Below are positions 10,352 through 20,364 of a DNA stretch of 52,096 nucleotides, one piece after another. The stretch covers positions 43,674 through 95,769 of the forward strand of contig MKRZ01000135.1 in NCBI GenBank assembly GCA_001897075.1, written 5' to 3'. A program made the position numbers and the translations under genes. Below the pieces are notes generated by a model. It was not told the DNA's origin and did not search any database. It worked only from the letters and a program-made list of their open reading frames with translations. Source of the DNA: Mesorhizobium sp. 61-13. Lineage in GTDB: Bacteria; Pseudomonadota; Alphaproteobacteria; Rhizobiales; Rhizobiaceae. Numbering within the stretch: the first letter of the stretch is position 1; the number at the start of each line of letters is the position of its first letter.

Positions 10352-11668
10352 CTAGCGGGAATAGATGCCGGGGAAGACCATGTCCTGATCTACTAGAATG
10401 GCGAATTTGTACCCAGGACGGATCTCCAACGTTGGCTGGACATCCATGTTTCGCTGAATCGTTCGATCGGCCACGCGCCCAAAGGTCTCGGCGAAATTCC
10501 GTCTTGCTGCGTCTGAGGCGGTGTCCTGCGTCGCAAGAGTCGAAGACTGCGGTACGGCCATGTCGATGCCGGTTCCGATCATTGCAATCATGATTGCCGA
10601 CCCGAAAGTCTGAAGCCATTTCCGATCGACCTTGTCGCGGAAGCCGCTATAGCCCTGCATGTCGACCCCGGCCATGCCGCCAATCTGAAGGGTCGAGCCG
10701 TTCGGAAAGATGATGTCTGTCCAGACTACAAGCACGCGGGACTGGCCGAAGGAGACCTTGCTGTCATAGCGGCCGAAGAGCTTGGTTCCTTGCGGGATCA
10801 GCAGGCGATGCCCGGTGGCGCTGTCATAGACATTCTGCGAGACCTGGGCGGTGATGCGCCCAGGGAGGTCGGAGTTGATACCGGTGATGAGGGTTGCTGG
10901 TATCACCGACCCGCGCTTGAGTTCATAGGGCGATTGCTGAGGCACCACGTGGTTCGGCAGGTAGCCGAGTTCCTTGAGGTCGGCGTTAAAGAAGTCTTGC
11001 TTGCTGCGCTGGCTGTTCGGATCGACGTTCTGCTCGCCGAGGCCGGCGCGCAGAGCTGCCGAGTAAAGATCGGAAGCAGATCCGGCAGGGGAGACTGTTG
11101 CCGAGCCGACAACCGCCGCCCCTGTGCCGGAATTGCTAGTTGGCTCCCCTGCCCTTGCCTCGAGCTTGCTGCGGTCGATTGCGAGCGGCGCATCGTAGGC
11201 GGCATTGTTTGCCTGAAGGCGCGCCATCTGGTGGCGATGTCGTTCGCGCAGATATTGTTCGCGCTGCTCACGCTCCAGGCGCGCCCGCCAGACTTCTTCC
11301 GGCTCGAGCTCTGGCGTCGATCGAGCCTCATCCTGCCGGCCCGGCTGCGGCGTGAAGGGATTGGTTTCTTCCTTCGTCTCGACCGGTACCGGCTGGAACG
11401 TCGTTGTCTGTTGCGGCTCGCCGATGATTCCATCCGAGACCCCACGCTTGATCTGGTCGGCGAAGGTCGAGGCCGGGTTGCCGGAGCTTGCCTCCAGGCC
11501 GGAATTGCCCCGAGAATACAACCCGCGCGACGTTAGGCCGTAGAAGATGACTGCAAGAAAGAGGACTACCAGAACGATCACCACGATGATCGGCAGGCGG
11601 TTGATACGGCGCATTCTGGAGCCGGCATCCTCGTTCGCGGCTCCGCCGAGCTTGAGCGATTGAACCAT
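10352..11668 (-). CDS. trbI: TrbI, VirB10-like channel protein
   Basis: 438-residue protein spanning inner and outer membranes in the type IV secretion core complex. Residues about 26-48 form a single membrane segment (PIIVVIVLVVLFLAVIFYGL). A Pro/Glu/Arg-rich periplasmic linker follows, then the conserved VirB10 beta-barrel domain (SVIPATLITGINSDLPGRI, VLVVWTDIIFPNG, GGMAGVDMQGYSGF). Last gene of the trb operon, 12 bases after trbH. Confidence 0.96.
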   Translation of the reverse strand: MVQSLKLGGAANEDAGSRMRRINRLPIIVVIVLVVLFLAVIFYGLTSRGLYSRGNSGLEASSGNPASTFADQIKRGVSDGIIGEPQQTTTFQPVPVETKEETNPFTPQPGRQDEARSTPELEPEEVWRARLEREQREQYLRERHRHQMARLQANNAAYDAPLAIDRSKLEARAGEPTSNSGTGAAVVGSATVSPAGSASDLYSAALRAGLGEQNVDPNSQRSKQDFFNADLKELGYLPNHVVPQQSPYELKRGSVIPATLITGINSDLPGRITAQVSQNVYDSATGHRLLIPQGTKLFGRYDSKVSFGQSRVLVVWTDIIFPNGSTLQIGGMAGVDMQGYSGFRDKVDRKWLQTFGSAIMIAMIGTGIDMAVPQSSTLATQDTASDAARRNFAETFGRVADRTIQRNMDVQPTLEIRPGYKFAILVDQDMVFPGIYSR

Positions 11669-11680
11669 GACCGCCCTCCC

Positions 11681-12139
11681 CTAACCGCGCTGCATGACGG
11701 AGAGCGCGCTCGCCGGCAGCGCGCCTGCCTGCGTCACGGTATAGGCGCGGCCGAGCTCGACGCTGTTCGTCGAGAGCCGGGCGAGGACCTGACCCTCGTA
11801 AGGTACGAGGACATAGGCGAGTGGCACGGTGCTCGTCGCGCCATCCGTCTTCTGGTCGGTGACGACCGCATAGCCCCAGCCCTTCAGGGCAGCCTCGAGC
11901 GCCTGGCCAAACGGCGAGCTGTCCTGCTTCAGCGAGACCGTAGCGGTTCCGGGGCCGATCTGCTCAGCCAGGCGGCTCACCATGTCGCCGGCGATAGCGC
12001 TGGCAGCCGGGCCGGATATGTCGTCCGGCGCATCGCTGGCGGCGAGACCGTCTGTTCCAAGTGACTGGCATCCGGAAAGGACGATGGCGAGGACGCAGGC
12101 CGCGGCGAGGCTGCGGATGAGGTGGAAGGTCCGCATCAC
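11681..12139 (-). CDS. trbH: TrbH, VirB7-like lipoprotein
   Basis: 152-residue predicted lipoprotein: the signal sequence ends in the lipobox VLSGC, with the lipidated Cys at about residue 24. The mature part is small and soluble. The position between trbG and trbI fits TrbH of Ti-type trb operons, expected to stabilise the outer-membrane TrbG ring. It overlaps trbG by four bases (ATGA). Confidence 0.9.
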   Translation of the reverse strand: MMRTFHLIRSLAAACVLAIVLSGCQSLGTDGLAASDAPDDISGPAASAIAGDMVSRLAEQIGPGTATVSLKQDSSPFGQALEAALKGWGYAVVTDQKTDGATSTVPLAYVLVPYEGQVLARLSTNSVELGRAYTVTQAGALPASALSVMQRG

Positions 12140-12981
12140 CGCCCTCCCCGCCGGATCGTCACCTTCTCCTGCCGCCAGCCGACCCCGGACACGAGGACGG
12201 CGCGGTCGATGTGATAGTCGACCACCATCATGTCACCCTTCATGCGGTAATTGACGATGCGGTTCTGGCCGCCCGAGATGACGAACAGCACTGGCGCGTC
12301 CTGGCCCGAGATCGAACGCGGGAACTGGATGTAGGTTTTCTGGCCATCCGAATAGACGCGGCTCGGCCGCCATCCGGCTCGGCCTGAGACGGAATAGGCA
12401 AAGTTAAGCTGCTCGGCCGGAACGCCGGCGCCGGGGATAGTACTCGCCTCCAGGCGCGCGTTGATGTCGGCTAGTTTCGCCGAGACATCTTCCGGATATT
12501 CGAAACCCACGCGGGCCATGTATTGCGTGCCATGCGACTTGAGCTGGATATGGTAGGTACGCCGCGAGGTGGTCACCACCATGGAGGTGACAAGGCCGGG
12601 CTCGGACGGTTTGACGATCAGGTGGATCGCCTGGCCGCCGGCCGCGCCGGAAGTCGCCGGTTCCACCTTCCAGCGCACGGTGTCGCCGACCAGCACATCG
12701 CGCACCACCTCGCCCGGTTGAAGTTCGATATCGCAGACTTGCAATGGTGAGCAGACGACGGAGGGCTGGACCTCACCATACAGGAAAATGACCTTTCCGT
12801 CCGCGCCCCTGGTCACGAGCCCCTTGCGTCCCCGCCACTGGCCGGAGATCCCCATACCCTTCGCCTCGTTCGCCGTGACGCCGTTGGCGAGAGCGTTGGG
12901 AAGGAAGGCGGGGAATGGCGAGAGGATCGCGGCAAAGGCGAGGATCAGCGCGGCCCGGTTCGTTCTGGGTCTGATAGTCAT
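12136..12981 (-). CDS. trbG: TrbG, VirB9-like outer-membrane channel protein
   Basis: 281-residue secreted component of the core complex. The N-terminal signal peptide covers about residues 10-32 ([18 protein letters not shown]). The body has the VirB9/CagX features: [39 protein letters not shown] near 90-105, and a C-terminal [16 protein letters not shown] and [20 protein letters not shown]. It is coupled to trbH by an ATGA overlap. Confidence 0.95.
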   Translation of the reverse strand: MTIRPRTNRAALILAFAAILSPFPAFLPNALANGVTANEAKGMGISGQWRGRKGLVTRGADGKVIFLYGEVQPSVVCSPLQVCDIELQPGEVVRDVLVGDTVRWKVEPATSGAAGGQAIHLIVKPSEPGLVTSMVVTTSRRTYHIQLKSHGTQYMARVGFEYPEDVSAKLADINARLEASTIPGAGVPAEQLNFAYSVSGRAGWRPSRVYSDGQKTYIQFPRSISGQDAPVLFVISGGQNRIVNYRMKGDMMVVDYHIDRAVLVSGVGWRQEKVTIRRGGR

Positions 12982-12997
12982 TTGGGGGCCATGCCTT

Positions 12998-13660
12998 TCA
13001 AAGCTGCGCGGTCCAGTCGAAATCGCGGAGATAGAGACCTATAGGGTTCAAACGGATGACGCCCTCGTCCTGCGGTGGGGTCAGTGTCACGGTGGCGATG
13101 CCTCGGAATCGACGCAGGGCGGTTTCCTTGCCCTTTCGGTCGCGCTCGAACTCCGTCCAGTCGATCTGGTAGCTCTGGTTCGAGAGCGCGACGATGTTGT
13201 TAACCTCGATGGCGACGGTTGCGTTCTTCGCCTTCTCGAAGGGCGAGCTCGAACGGAACCAGGCATTGACCTTCTCGGTCGCCGGGTCGGATGTGCGCAG
13301 CAGCGCATAAGTGCGGTCGATATACTGCTTCTGCACCACAGCATCCGGCGTGATCGAGCGGAAGTTCGAGACGAAGCTTCCGAGCGTTGCGCGCACGACG
13401 CGCGGATCCGCGTATTCGATCTGTTGGGGGAAGCCGGCGCTGGAGGCCGTGCCGAGTTTGTCGACCTCGACGATGTAGGGAACAAGTTTGACCTGCGTGC
13501 TCTGGAAGAGAGCGTAAGAAAAGCCGATGACCGCCATGACCATGCCGGTGACGCCGACGATGCGCCACGATCTAGCGGCCTTCACGTAGGAGCCGTAGCG
13601 CTCGTTCCACTCATTTCGCGCGGCAATGTAGGGATTGTCGGGCGGGGTATGTCCGGCCAT
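12998..13660 (-). CDS. trbF: TrbF, VirB8-like inner-membrane protein
   Basis: 220-residue bitopic assembly factor. The cytoplasmic N-terminus ([18 protein letters not shown]) precedes a membrane segment at about 35-53, then a periplasmic VirB8 fold with [14 protein letters not shown] and a C-terminal [16 protein letters not shown]. In VirB8 proteins this domain contacts TrbG and TrbI equivalents. It lies between trbL and trbG in the standard order. Confidence 0.95.
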   Translation of the reverse strand: MAGHTPPDNPYIAARNEWNERYGSYVKAARSWRIVGVTGMVMAVIGFSYALFQSTQVKLVPYIVEVDKLGTASSAGFPQQIEYADPRVVRATLGSFVSNFRSITPDAVVQKQYIDRTYALLRTSDPATEKVNAWFRSSSPFEKAKNATVAIEVNNIVALSNQSYQIDWTEFERDRKGKETALRRFRGIATVTLTPPQDEGVIRLNPIGLYLRDFDWTAQL

Positions 13661-13674
13661 GCTTCGTCAGCCTC

Positions 13675-14871
13675 TTATTTGTTCTCGTTAAGGGGTGGTG
13701 GCGGAGCAGGCGGCGTGGGTTTTCCGGACTGCCGCGTGTGGTCGAGCTTGGCGTTTGCGAGACCAAGCATTGAGCCGGCATAGGCGCCGGGCGCAGCGAT
13801 CGCCTTTTCCTTCGCGGCAGAGCCTACGGCCCATCCGGCATTGCCGATGCCCGACCCCATGCCTCGCAGCGCTGCGCCAGCCATTGAGGAACCGCCGGCC
13901 CTCGCCGAGCTTGCCGCTTGGGCACCCTTGGTGGCGGCGCTCGCGCCAAGAAAGGCGCCGCCGGCAGCGAAGGCCGCCGCCTGTCCGCCGTGCCTGATCG
14001 CCTCCATTCCGCCCGCAATCGACGCGCCCTGCACGACGCCCTGGATTATCGGCGGCACATACATGGCGATGATGAAGACCACGACCGAGATGCCGGCAGT
14101 CGCGATTGTGGTGATGAATTGGTCGGAGGTGGCAGTTGGCGCTTCCGCCAGACCGATCAGGATGTCGGAGCCGATCTTGGCGATCATCACCAGCGCCATG
14201 AGCTTCATGCCGACCGAGAATGCATAGACGAGATACCGGATCGCGAAGTCCTTGGTATAGGACGAGCCGCCAAGGCCGAGCATGATCATGCCGGCGAGTA
14301 GACCGACATACATTTCGACCATGACGGCAACGAAGATCGCGGCAACAAGCGAGAACGCCACGACGACCACGATCATCGCGAAGACCGCGGCGATCGCCAG
14401 CGCGTTGTCTTCCCACAATCCAAACTTTGCCTGTTCCGACATTTTCGAGGCGACGCGGATGCCAGCGTCGAAAATGTTGGCGGGCGAGGCCGAGCCACCG
14501 CCAGCTCCGATCTGGAACAGGCTGTCGACAACAGCCTTGGCGAAACTGGGGCCCTGGTCGAGGATGAATGCAAAGAGGCCGATGAACATGATCCGGCGTA
14601 CGAGCTCGGCGAACCATGTATCGAGCGAGGCGGCGTTGATAGCCAGCCACACGGCGGCGATGCTGATCTCAATCCCCGCGAGGATCCAGAACAGCGACCG
14701 CGCCGCGTTCATGATCGTCGTCTCCCAGCCCCGGGCGGCGGTGACGACCTGGTTCTCGAGCGTGGTCAACACGGAACCTTGCTGCGCAAACGCCGGCGCC
14801 GCCGCCACGAGCACGATCGCGAAGATCACGAAGATCGTTTCGAGTTTACGAGACCGACGAACGATCACCAT
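13675..14871 (-). CDS. trbL: TrbL, VirB6-like polytopic membrane protein
   Basis: 398-residue inner-membrane component of the mating channel. It has a signal-like N-terminus (IFVIFAIVLVAAAPAFA) and about six membrane segments between residues 50 and 260. The C-terminal 130 residues are rich in Ala, Gly and Pro (AAAFAAGGAFLGASAATKG, ending PPAPPPPLNENK) and likely cytoplasmic and flexible. It overlaps trbK by seven bases. Confidence 0.94.
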   Translation of the reverse strand: MVIVRRSRKLETIFVIFAIVLVAAAPAFAQQGSVLTTLENQVVTAARGWETTIMNAARSLFWILAGIEISIAAVWLAINAASLDTWFAELVRRIMFIGLFAFILDQGPSFAKAVVDSLFQIGAGGGSASPANIFDAGIRVASKMSEQAKFGLWEDNALAIAAVFAMIVVVVAFSLVAAIFVAVMVEMYVGLLAGMIMLGLGGSSYTKDFAIRYLVYAFSVGMKLMALVMIAKIGSDILIGLAEAPTATSDQFITTIATAGISVVVFIIAMYVPPIIQGVVQGASIAGGMEAIRHGGQAAAFAAGGAFLGASAATKGAQAASSARAGGSSMAGAALRGMGSGIGNAGWAVGSAAKEKAIAAPGAYAGSMLGLANAKLDHTRQSGKPTPPAPPPPLNENK

Positions 14872-15089
14872 CGCGGTTTCATCTCCTGCCCGCTACGCAC
14901 GTCGCGGTTCGGATCGCCACCGAAGAAATTCTCCCGGTGCTTACGGCGTTCGGCATTGGGCTCGGGTGCAGGAATTGCTGGCGCCGCGATCTCTTCGCCC
15001 AATCGACCGCTATCTGCGGACATCCATACGGCAACGCCGGCACCGATCGAGATGGCTGCGACGAGGATGATGATGAAGGGCCGGCTCAC
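14865..15089 (-). CDS. trbK: TrbK, entry-exclusion protein
   Basis: 74-residue protein with one N-terminal membrane segment (residues 4-24, PFIIILVAAISIGAGVAVW) and a short charged periplasmic tail ending MKPRW. In RP4, TrbK mediates entry exclusion; in Ti plasmids TrbK has the same place between trbJ and trbL. The C-terminal HRENFFGGDPNRDVRSG closely echoes the end of TrbJ (REKFFNAPTNDIRSGPTMEP), a similarity that may reflect duplication of the junction. Overlaps trbJ by ATGA. Confidence 0.85.
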   Translation of the reverse strand: MSRPFIIILVAAISIGAGVAVWMSADSGRLGEEIAAPAIPAPEPNAERRKHRENFFGGDPNRDVRSGQEMKPRW

Positions 15090-15901
15090 CAGCGCGGCTC
15101 CATCGTCGGGCCACTGCGGATGTCATTGGTCGGCGCGTTGAAGAACTTTTCGCGGCGGGCCTGGGCGAGATCCTTCTGCGCTTGTTCGGACTGGAACCAT
15201 GTGCCCATCATGGTCGTCTGCTGGGAGACGAGCCCACGCAACTTTTGCATCTGTGCAACCTGTTGGGTGGAGATCTGGTGGCCGACCTGAAGCGCTTTCA
15301 TCTGGCCGTCGGCAGACTCCGACATCGAGCGAAGGGAGGACATGGTGGACTCCTCGCTCGAGAACTGCTCGGCCGTCAGGTTCGCCGCCTTCAGCGTGCC
15401 GGCGATCGTGTCGCGATTGGTGTCTGACCATGACTGGTAGGCCGATGAAAACGCCTGCCCGTCCGGCAGATTGGTCTTCATGTCGGCGAAGCTCTGGAAG
15501 CGCTGCTTGAGGACGTCGTCGATGTTGCCCATGGAAAAGGCGACACCCTGCCCCTGGGCGGCGATGTTCTGAAGCTTGTTGAGATCGTTTTCGACCTGTC
15601 CCCAGATATGGTTCGGCAATTGCGCCGTGTTCTGGAGCATATTCTTGTAGATGTTGATCTGGTTTTGGATCTGCTCGGCAAGCTGTGTGATCTGTTTTAT
15701 CTGATTGTTGACCTGCTCGGCCGATTTGCCCACGAGGCCGACCAGTTCGGCATTATTGGCGAGCTGCGTCCATTCGGTCGCCTGGCCTGTGACCCCGCCA
15801 GCGTGAACAACAGCAGGAAGGCCGGCCGAGATAGAGACAGCGATGGCCGCAACGGTTGCAGCGCGCGCCGCCTCAAGCGGATGGAAAAAGCGTATCGGCA
15901 T
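15086..15901 (-). CDS. trbJ: TrbJ, VirB5-like pilus component
   Basis: 271-residue secreted protein, probably the minor pilus subunit. The signal peptide spans about residues 10-34 (AARAATVAAIAVSISAGLPA, cleavage after VVHAG region). The mature part is mostly alpha-helical (QVNNQIKQITQLAEQIQNQI, NLTAEQFSSEESTMSSL) as in VirB5/TrbJ. The start was placed at ATG 15901 (MPIRFFHP), which overlaps the trbE stop by 29 bases; a further upstream ATG at 15967 would add 22 residues with no signal features. Confidence 0.92.
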   Translation of the reverse strand: MPIRFFHPLEAARAATVAAIAVSISAGLPAVVHAGGVTGQATEWTQLANNAELVGLVGKSAEQVNNQIKQITQLAEQIQNQINIYKNMLQNTAQLPNHIWGQVENDLNKLQNIAAQGQGVAFSMGNIDDVLKQRFQSFADMKTNLPDGQAFSSAYQSWSDTNRDTIAGTLKAANLTAEQFSSEESTMSSLRSMSESADGQMKALQVGHQISTQQVAQMQKLRGLVSQQTTMMGTWFQSEQAQKDLAQARREKFFNAPTNDIRSGPTMEPRW

Positions 15902-18341
15902 GAGCGATCCCTCTTTGCTGGAGCCAGTGAACGGGCCAATCCGTCCCATGTTCGGAACGAAGAACACGGATGCGTTTGAGGTCGTCCTTGCCGGACGCCC
16001 CTACGAAAGAGAGCGCGACGGGCCCGAGCGACATGTCGAAAAGCCTGCGACCTTCCGGCGACGCGACATAATATTCACGCTTGGGATGGGCTGTGGCGAC
16101 GATCTCGATCTGCCGATCGTTGAAGCCGATCCGCTCGTAGAATTCACGGGTGCCTGGCTCACGCGCAGCGCTGTTGGGCAGGCATATCTTTGTCGGGCAA
16201 CTCTCCTTGAGCACGTCGATAATGCCGGAACGTTCGGCATCGGAAATGGACTGCGTGGCGAGCACGACGGCACAGTTTGCCTTGCGCAATACCTTCAGCC
16301 ACTCTCTGATCTTGTCGCGAAACGTCGGATGGCCGAGCATCAGCCAGGCTTCATCCAGAATGATGAGGCTCGGTGCGCCGGTCAGCCGCTTCTCGACTCG
16401 CCGGAACAGATAAGTGAGCACGGGCACGAGATTGCGCTCGCCCATATTCATCAGTTCCTCGACCTCGAAGCATTGGAAAGCGCCCAACGTCAGCCCGTCC
16501 TGCTCTGCGTCGAGCAACTGCCCCATCGGCCCATCGACCGTGTAGTGGTGAAGTGCGTCCTTGATCTCGCGCATCTGCACGCCCGAGACGAAGTCGGAGA
16601 GCGAGCGGCCCCGTGATTCCGCCATCAGTCCGATCTGGCGCGAGATGGCGTTGCGGTAGTCCGGCGTGATGGCGACGCCCTGGAGTGCCACCAGCATCTC
16701 GATCCATTCCGAGGCCCAGGCGCGATCACCGTCCGTCGAAAGTTCCGCGAGTGGGCAGAAGGCGAGCGGCGGCGAGGTCCCCTCCCCTTCCCCGGACGCC
16801 TCGCCGCCGATCTCGTAATGGTCGGCGCCGATCGCGAGCGTTAGCGGCAACATCGAGCGCCCCTTGTCGAACGCGAAGATCTGGGCGCCGGCATACCGTC
16901 TGAACTGTGCGGCGATCAGCGCCAGCAGCGTCGACTTGCCCGAACCGGTCGGGCCGAAAACCAGTGTATGGCCCACATCGTCGACGTGAAGGTTAAGCCG
17001 GAACGGGGTCGAGCCGCTGGCTACTTGGCAGAGCGGCGGCGAGCCGGGCGGATAGAACGGGCAAGGCGCGACCGGGCTTCCCGACCAGACCGAGTTCAAC
17101 GGGATAAGGTCCGCGAGATTGCGCGTGTTGACCAGTGGCTCGCGGATATTGGCGTAGGAGACACCGGGCAGGCTGCCAAGGAATGCGTCGGTCGAGTTGA
17201 GCGTCTCGATCCGAGCGCCGAACCCTTCGGCCTGAATGAGACGACGGATCGCTTCGCACTTCTCCTGAAGACGACTTTGGACCTCGTCGAAGACTATGAT
17301 GACCGGTGTATAATAGCCGTATGCGACGAGCTGCGACGACGCCTCAGCGATGGCATCCTCGGTCTCCGCCACCATCATCATGGCGTCTTGATCGACCGAG
17401 CGGCTTTGCGTCTGAAAAAGCTGGTCGAAGAAGGGGCGTACCTTTTGCTGCCATTTCTTACGGGTCCGCTCGAGCTTCGCCCTGGCCTCTTCCGCATCGA
17501 GGAAGACAAAGCGCGAAGACCAGCGATAAGTGAGGGGCATCAGGTCGAGGGAATTTAGAATACCCGGCCAACTCTCAGCCGGCAGGCCATCGATCGCAAC
17601 GACACCTAGAAAGCGGTTTTCGACGGTCGGTGTCAGCCCATGCTGAAGCTCGGCCGTCACCAGCCAGTCGAGATACATCGGGATGTCCGGGAGACGGACC
17701 GGGTGGTTCTCACCGGTTACGCAAAAGCGGACAAACTGGAACAGCTCGTCATAGCGCGCGACACGAAAGCCGCCGCGCTCTTGTGTCTCCCGCGTCACCA
17801 TACGCCGGATGGAGACGACGTTGGCGAGATACTGTTCGACCTCGCGGATCGAGGTCCGGAAGGAGTCGAGTGCGGTGTCCGCATAGGTGGCCGAACGACT
17901 TCCAACATCGGCATAGACATAGCGCGTCAGACCAGAACGCCGCGGCTCCGGCGGCCGCCAGGTCAGGATCAGTGCGTGCCGGCTTTCGAAATGTCCACTC
18001 TCCCTCTCGAAATGCCCTCGCCTCTCCGCATCGATCGCGCGCGTGACCGGATCGGGGAAATGACATGCCTCCTTGGCCGGATAGTCGGTCGTCGGCACGC
18101 GGACGGCCTCGACCTGTATCATCCAGCCCGAGCCGAGCCGCGACAGGATGGTATTGATCTGGCGCGAGACCTCATTGCGCTCGGCGTCTGTCGAACTCTC
18201 GCTGTCAGGGCCTGCGAAATACCAGCCGGCCATGAGTGAGCCGTCCTTGAGCAGGACAACGCCGTTGTCGACCAGGCCAGCATAGGGAACGAGATCGGCG
18301 AAAGACGGGCCTGGATGGCGAAAGAGCTTCAATGCGACCAT
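15873..18341 (-). CDS. trbE: TrbE, VirB4-like secretion ATPase
   Basis: 822-residue ATPase that energises assembly of the mating channel. The N-terminal CagE/TrbE/VirB family domain covers roughly residues 1-400. Walker A GPTGSGKST lies near 450 and Walker B LIILDEAWLM near 650, followed by the RecA-like motif VVLATQS. This length is typical of the family. It is preceded by trbD with nine bases between them. Confidence 0.97.
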   Translation of the reverse strand: MVALKLFRHPGPSFADLVPYAGLVDNGVVLLKDGSLMAGWYFAGPDSESSTDAERNEVSRQINTILSRLGSGWMIQVEAVRVPTTDYPAKEACHFPDPVTRAIDAERRGHFERESGHFESRHALILTWRPPEPRRSGLTRYVYADVGSRSATYADTALDSFRTSIREVEQYLANVVSIRRMVTRETQERGGFRVARYDELFQFVRFCVTGENHPVRLPDIPMYLDWLVTAELQHGLTPTVENRFLGVVAIDGLPAESWPGILNSLDLMPLTYRWSSRFVFLDAEEARAKLERTRKKWQQKVRPFFDQLFQTQSRSVDQDAMMMVAETEDAIAEASSQLVAYGYYTPVIIVFDEVQSRLQEKCEAIRRLIQAEGFGARIETLNSTDAFLGSLPGVSYANIREPLVNTRNLADLIPLNSVWSGSPVAPCPFYPPGSPPLCQVASGSTPFRLNLHVDDVGHTLVFGPTGSGKSTLLALIAAQFRRYAGAQIFAFDKGRSMLPLTLAIGADHYEIGGEASGEGEGTSPPLAFCPLAELSTDGDRAWASEWIEMLVALQGVAITPDYRNAISRQIGLMAESRGRSLSDFVSGVQMREIKDALHHYTVDGPMGQLLDAEQDGLTLGAFQCFEVEELMNMGERNLVPVLTYLFRRVEKRLTGAPSLIILDEAWLMLGHPTFRDKIREWLKVLRKANCAVVLATQSISDAERSGIIDVLKESCPTKICLPNSAAREPGTREFYERIGFNDRQIEIVATAHPKREYYVASPEGRRLFDMSLGPVALSFVGASGKDDLKRIRVLRSEHGTDWPVHWLQQRGIAHADTLFPSA

Positions 18342-18350
18342 GCCGGCGTC

Positions 18351-18650
18351 TCAGAACTTGCGCCACGGCGTCGAGGTCGGCCGGTAATAAGATCGATAAG
18401 AGACGTGCCGGACGTAGACGCGGCGCATGAGCGGATCAGCCTTCGCCATCATGCGAAGGGCCGCGACCGCGACCAGCCAGACCGCCACGCCGAATAGCGC
18501 AGCATACCATGTCAGCACCACGAAAATCAGGATCACGGCCGCCAGCCCGGTGAGAAGTACCAGCTCTCGATCGGCGCCCATCAAAAGGTTTGGGCGCGAC
18601 AGCGCCCGATGAACCCGCGAGCGGGCGAGGCTGGAGCCGGGCTCAGCCAT
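18351..18650 (-). CDS. trbD: TrbD, VirB3-like membrane protein
   Basis: 99-residue inner-membrane protein with two adjacent membrane segments (about residues 30-65: [20 protein letters not shown] and the following [16 protein letters not shown]). Short basic termini include [16 protein letters not shown], the conserved VirB3/TrbD N-terminal motif. It is thought to work with TrbE in pilus assembly. Overlaps trbC by eight bases. Confidence 0.94.
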   Translation of the reverse strand: MAEPGSSLARSRVHRALSRPNLLMGADRELVLLTGLAAVILIFVVLTWYAALFGVAVWLVAVAALRMMAKADPLMRRVYVRHVSYRSYYRPTSTPWRKF

Positions 18651-19050
18651 GAGCCCCCTCCCCTTCCGTGCGAAGCATCACGGATTGCTCGACAACTCCC
18701 GGCCCGGTTCCAGCCTGGACGTCGCCGATAGACGCACCGGTCGCACCGAACAGGGCGACGATCTGGGTCGCGCCAAGCAATACGCCGCCCACGAGAGCGA
18801 TATAGCAGAGCCTTCGCGCGAAATCGTTGAGTTCGCCGCCGAAGATCAGCATGCCGCCGGCGATCGCCACGGCGGCAAGCGCAATGAACCCGGCGACAGG
18901 ACCTGTAATCGATTGCTGGATCTGCTGAAGCGGAGATTCCCATGGGAGACCGCCTCCACCCGATGATGCCAGGGCAGGTGCCGCCAGCACGACGGAAAGG
19001 ATGAGAGCCAGCGCGGCGCTGGCCAGGACGGGTCGACGTTCATGCTGCAT
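18643..19050 (-). CDS. trbC: TrbC, VirB2-like pilin precursor
   Basis: 135-residue precursor of the conjugative pilin. A long signal peptide ends at [11 protein letters not shown], near residue 28; two hydrophobic segments follow (about 45-65 and 75-97). In RP4 and Ti systems TrbC is trimmed and cyclised by the TraF peptidase, which is encoded at 5615-6145. ATG 19050 overlaps the trbB stop by 11 bases. Upstream in-frame ATGs (19074, 19116) would lengthen the leader and cannot be excluded. Confidence 0.9.
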   Translation of the reverse strand: MQHERRPVLASAALALILSVVLAAPALASSGGGGLPWESPLQQIQQSITGPVAGFIALAAVAIAGGMLIFGGELNDFARRLCYIALVGGVLLGATQIVALFGATGASIGDVQAGTGPGVVEQSVMLRTEGEGAHG

Positions 19051-20011
19051 GGATATTCTCGTCAAGCTGGGCATATTGTTCAGTCTGATAGTTTGAGCCA
19101 TTGAAGCCCTCGACATGCATCACGTCGCGCACCCGCCTCCCCCGGCTGGTCCTTTCGATCGATACGACGAGATCGACGGCCTCGCCGATCACCTCGCGCA
19201 TCGGCTGCTGGCTGACTTCGGCGGTGAGTTGCTCAAGGCGTCGTAGAGCGGACATTGCCGTATTCGAGTGAACAGTGGTCACGCCCCCCGGATGCCCGGT
19301 GTTCCAGGCCTTGAGCAGCGTTAGCGCTGCGCCGTCGCGGACCTCGCCGACGATGATGCGGTCAGGTCGCAGGCGCATCGTGCTCTTGAGCAACCGCGCC
19401 ATGTCGATCGTGTCGCTGGTATGCAGGCAGACGGCGTTCTCTGCCGCGCACTGTATTTCGGCGGTGTCTTCGAGGATGACCATGCGATCCTCTGGTGCGT
19501 TTTCCACAATCTCGGCGATCACGGCGTTGGCGAGCGTCGTCTTGCCCGAACCCGTTCCACCGGAAATAACGATGTTGAGCCTAGACTTGATCGCGCTGCG
19601 CAACACCGAGGCCTGCGCGTCCGTCATGATCTTGTGCGTCACATAGTCGTCGAGCGGGATCAGCCGGGAGGCCCGGCGGCGGATCGTAAAACCCGGTGCC
19701 GAGACGACCGGTGGCAGCAAGCCCTCAAAGCGATGGCCGCCAATCGGTAGCTCGCCGGAGATGATCGGCTGCTCATCGTCTGCTTCAGACTGGAGTGCAT
19801 GTGCCACACTGCCGATCACCACTTCAGCGGCGGCCGATGACATCTCGCCAGCGGGCGCGATGCCGTGTCCGAGCCGCTCGATGAAAAGCCTCCCGTCCGG
19901 GTTCAGCATAATCTCGACGACCGTGGGATCATCGAGGGCAACGCAGAGTGGGTCTCCGAGGGCTTCCTGAAGCTTGCGGACAAGCCTGGAGTGAGAACGG
20001 AGCAGCGTCAT
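19040..20011 (-). CDS. trbB: TrbB, VirB11-like secretion ATPase
   Basis: 323-residue hexameric ATPase of the type II/IV secretion family, first gene of the trb operon in this window. Walker [11 protein letters not shown] lies near residue 155; Walker B/Asp box [13 protein letters not shown] and the His box [19 protein letters not shown] follow. ATG 20011 gives [20 protein letters not shown], the family start; upstream codons are not conserved. In Ti plasmids traI precedes trbB, but here only 160 bp of non-coding DNA separates trbB from a tra box. Confidence 0.96.
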   Translation of the reverse strand: MTLLRSHSRLVRKLQEALGDPLCVALDDPTVVEIMLNPDGRLFIERLGHGIAPAGEMSSAAAEVVIGSVAHALQSEADDEQPIISGELPIGGHRFEGLLPPVVSAPGFTIRRRASRLIPLDDYVTHKIMTDAQASVLRSAIKSRLNIVISGGTGSGKTTLANAVIAEIVENAPEDRMVILEDTAEIQCAAENAVCLHTSDTIDMARLLKSTMRLRPDRIIVGEVRDGAALTLLKAWNTGHPGGVTTVHSNTAMSALRRLEQLTAEVSQQPMREVIGEAVDLVVSIERTSRGRRVRDVMHVEGFNGSNYQTEQYAQLDENIHAA

Positions 20012-20174
20012 GCCGAGCACCCCATCTGAGGATCGTGGGCTCCAAGCGGGCGCACCGCTGGACTTTGCTGCAGTTTGACAAGGCGGCGCGGCCATAGATC
20101 AGAAAATGGGGGCATGAACACCTCCGCTAGAGCGTATTTAACGGAGACAAACCATTCATCAGCGGTTCGTGGCT

Positions 20175-20192
20175 ACGTGCAGATTTGCACTT
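20175..20192. promoter_or_regulatory. tra box upstream of trbB
   Basis: ACGTGCAGATTTGCACTT matches the Ti tra box consensus at 15-16 of 18 positions and is an inverted repeat with GTGCA/TGCAC arms. It lies 164 bp upstream of the trbB start and should drive the trb operon leftwards through TraR. In Ti plasmids the corresponding box drives traI-trb. Confidence 0.85.
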
Positions 20193-20261
20193 GAGGTACC
20201 CTCGACGAGTGGCTGATTCTCGGCGCAGAGCACCTCCAACCTGAAAGCCATCCAACGGTTC

Positions 20262-20279
20262 GGGTGCAAAATTGCAGTT
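20262..20279. promoter_or_regulatory. Second tra box-like site, upstream of repA
   Basis: GTGCAAAATTGCAG (20264-20277) is a near-inverted repeat differing from the box at 2146 only in the last base of the core. It is centred 87 bp from the trbB-proximal box. Ti plasmids have paired tra boxes between traI and repA through which TraR raises repABC expression and copy number, so a similar role towards repA is inferred. Confidence 0.65.
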
Positions 20280-20364
20280 TGATGAGTCGAATGAACCCGA
20301 CGTGACGCGGCCCAACGGCTTGAGAAATAAGGAGAATAGCTGCCGACGTAATTGGTCGCCAATC

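Noticed and set aside
20012..20174. Residual traI fragment upstream of trbB
   Set aside because: The translation in all frames shows none of the LuxI motifs, so traI is absent and not merely truncated here.
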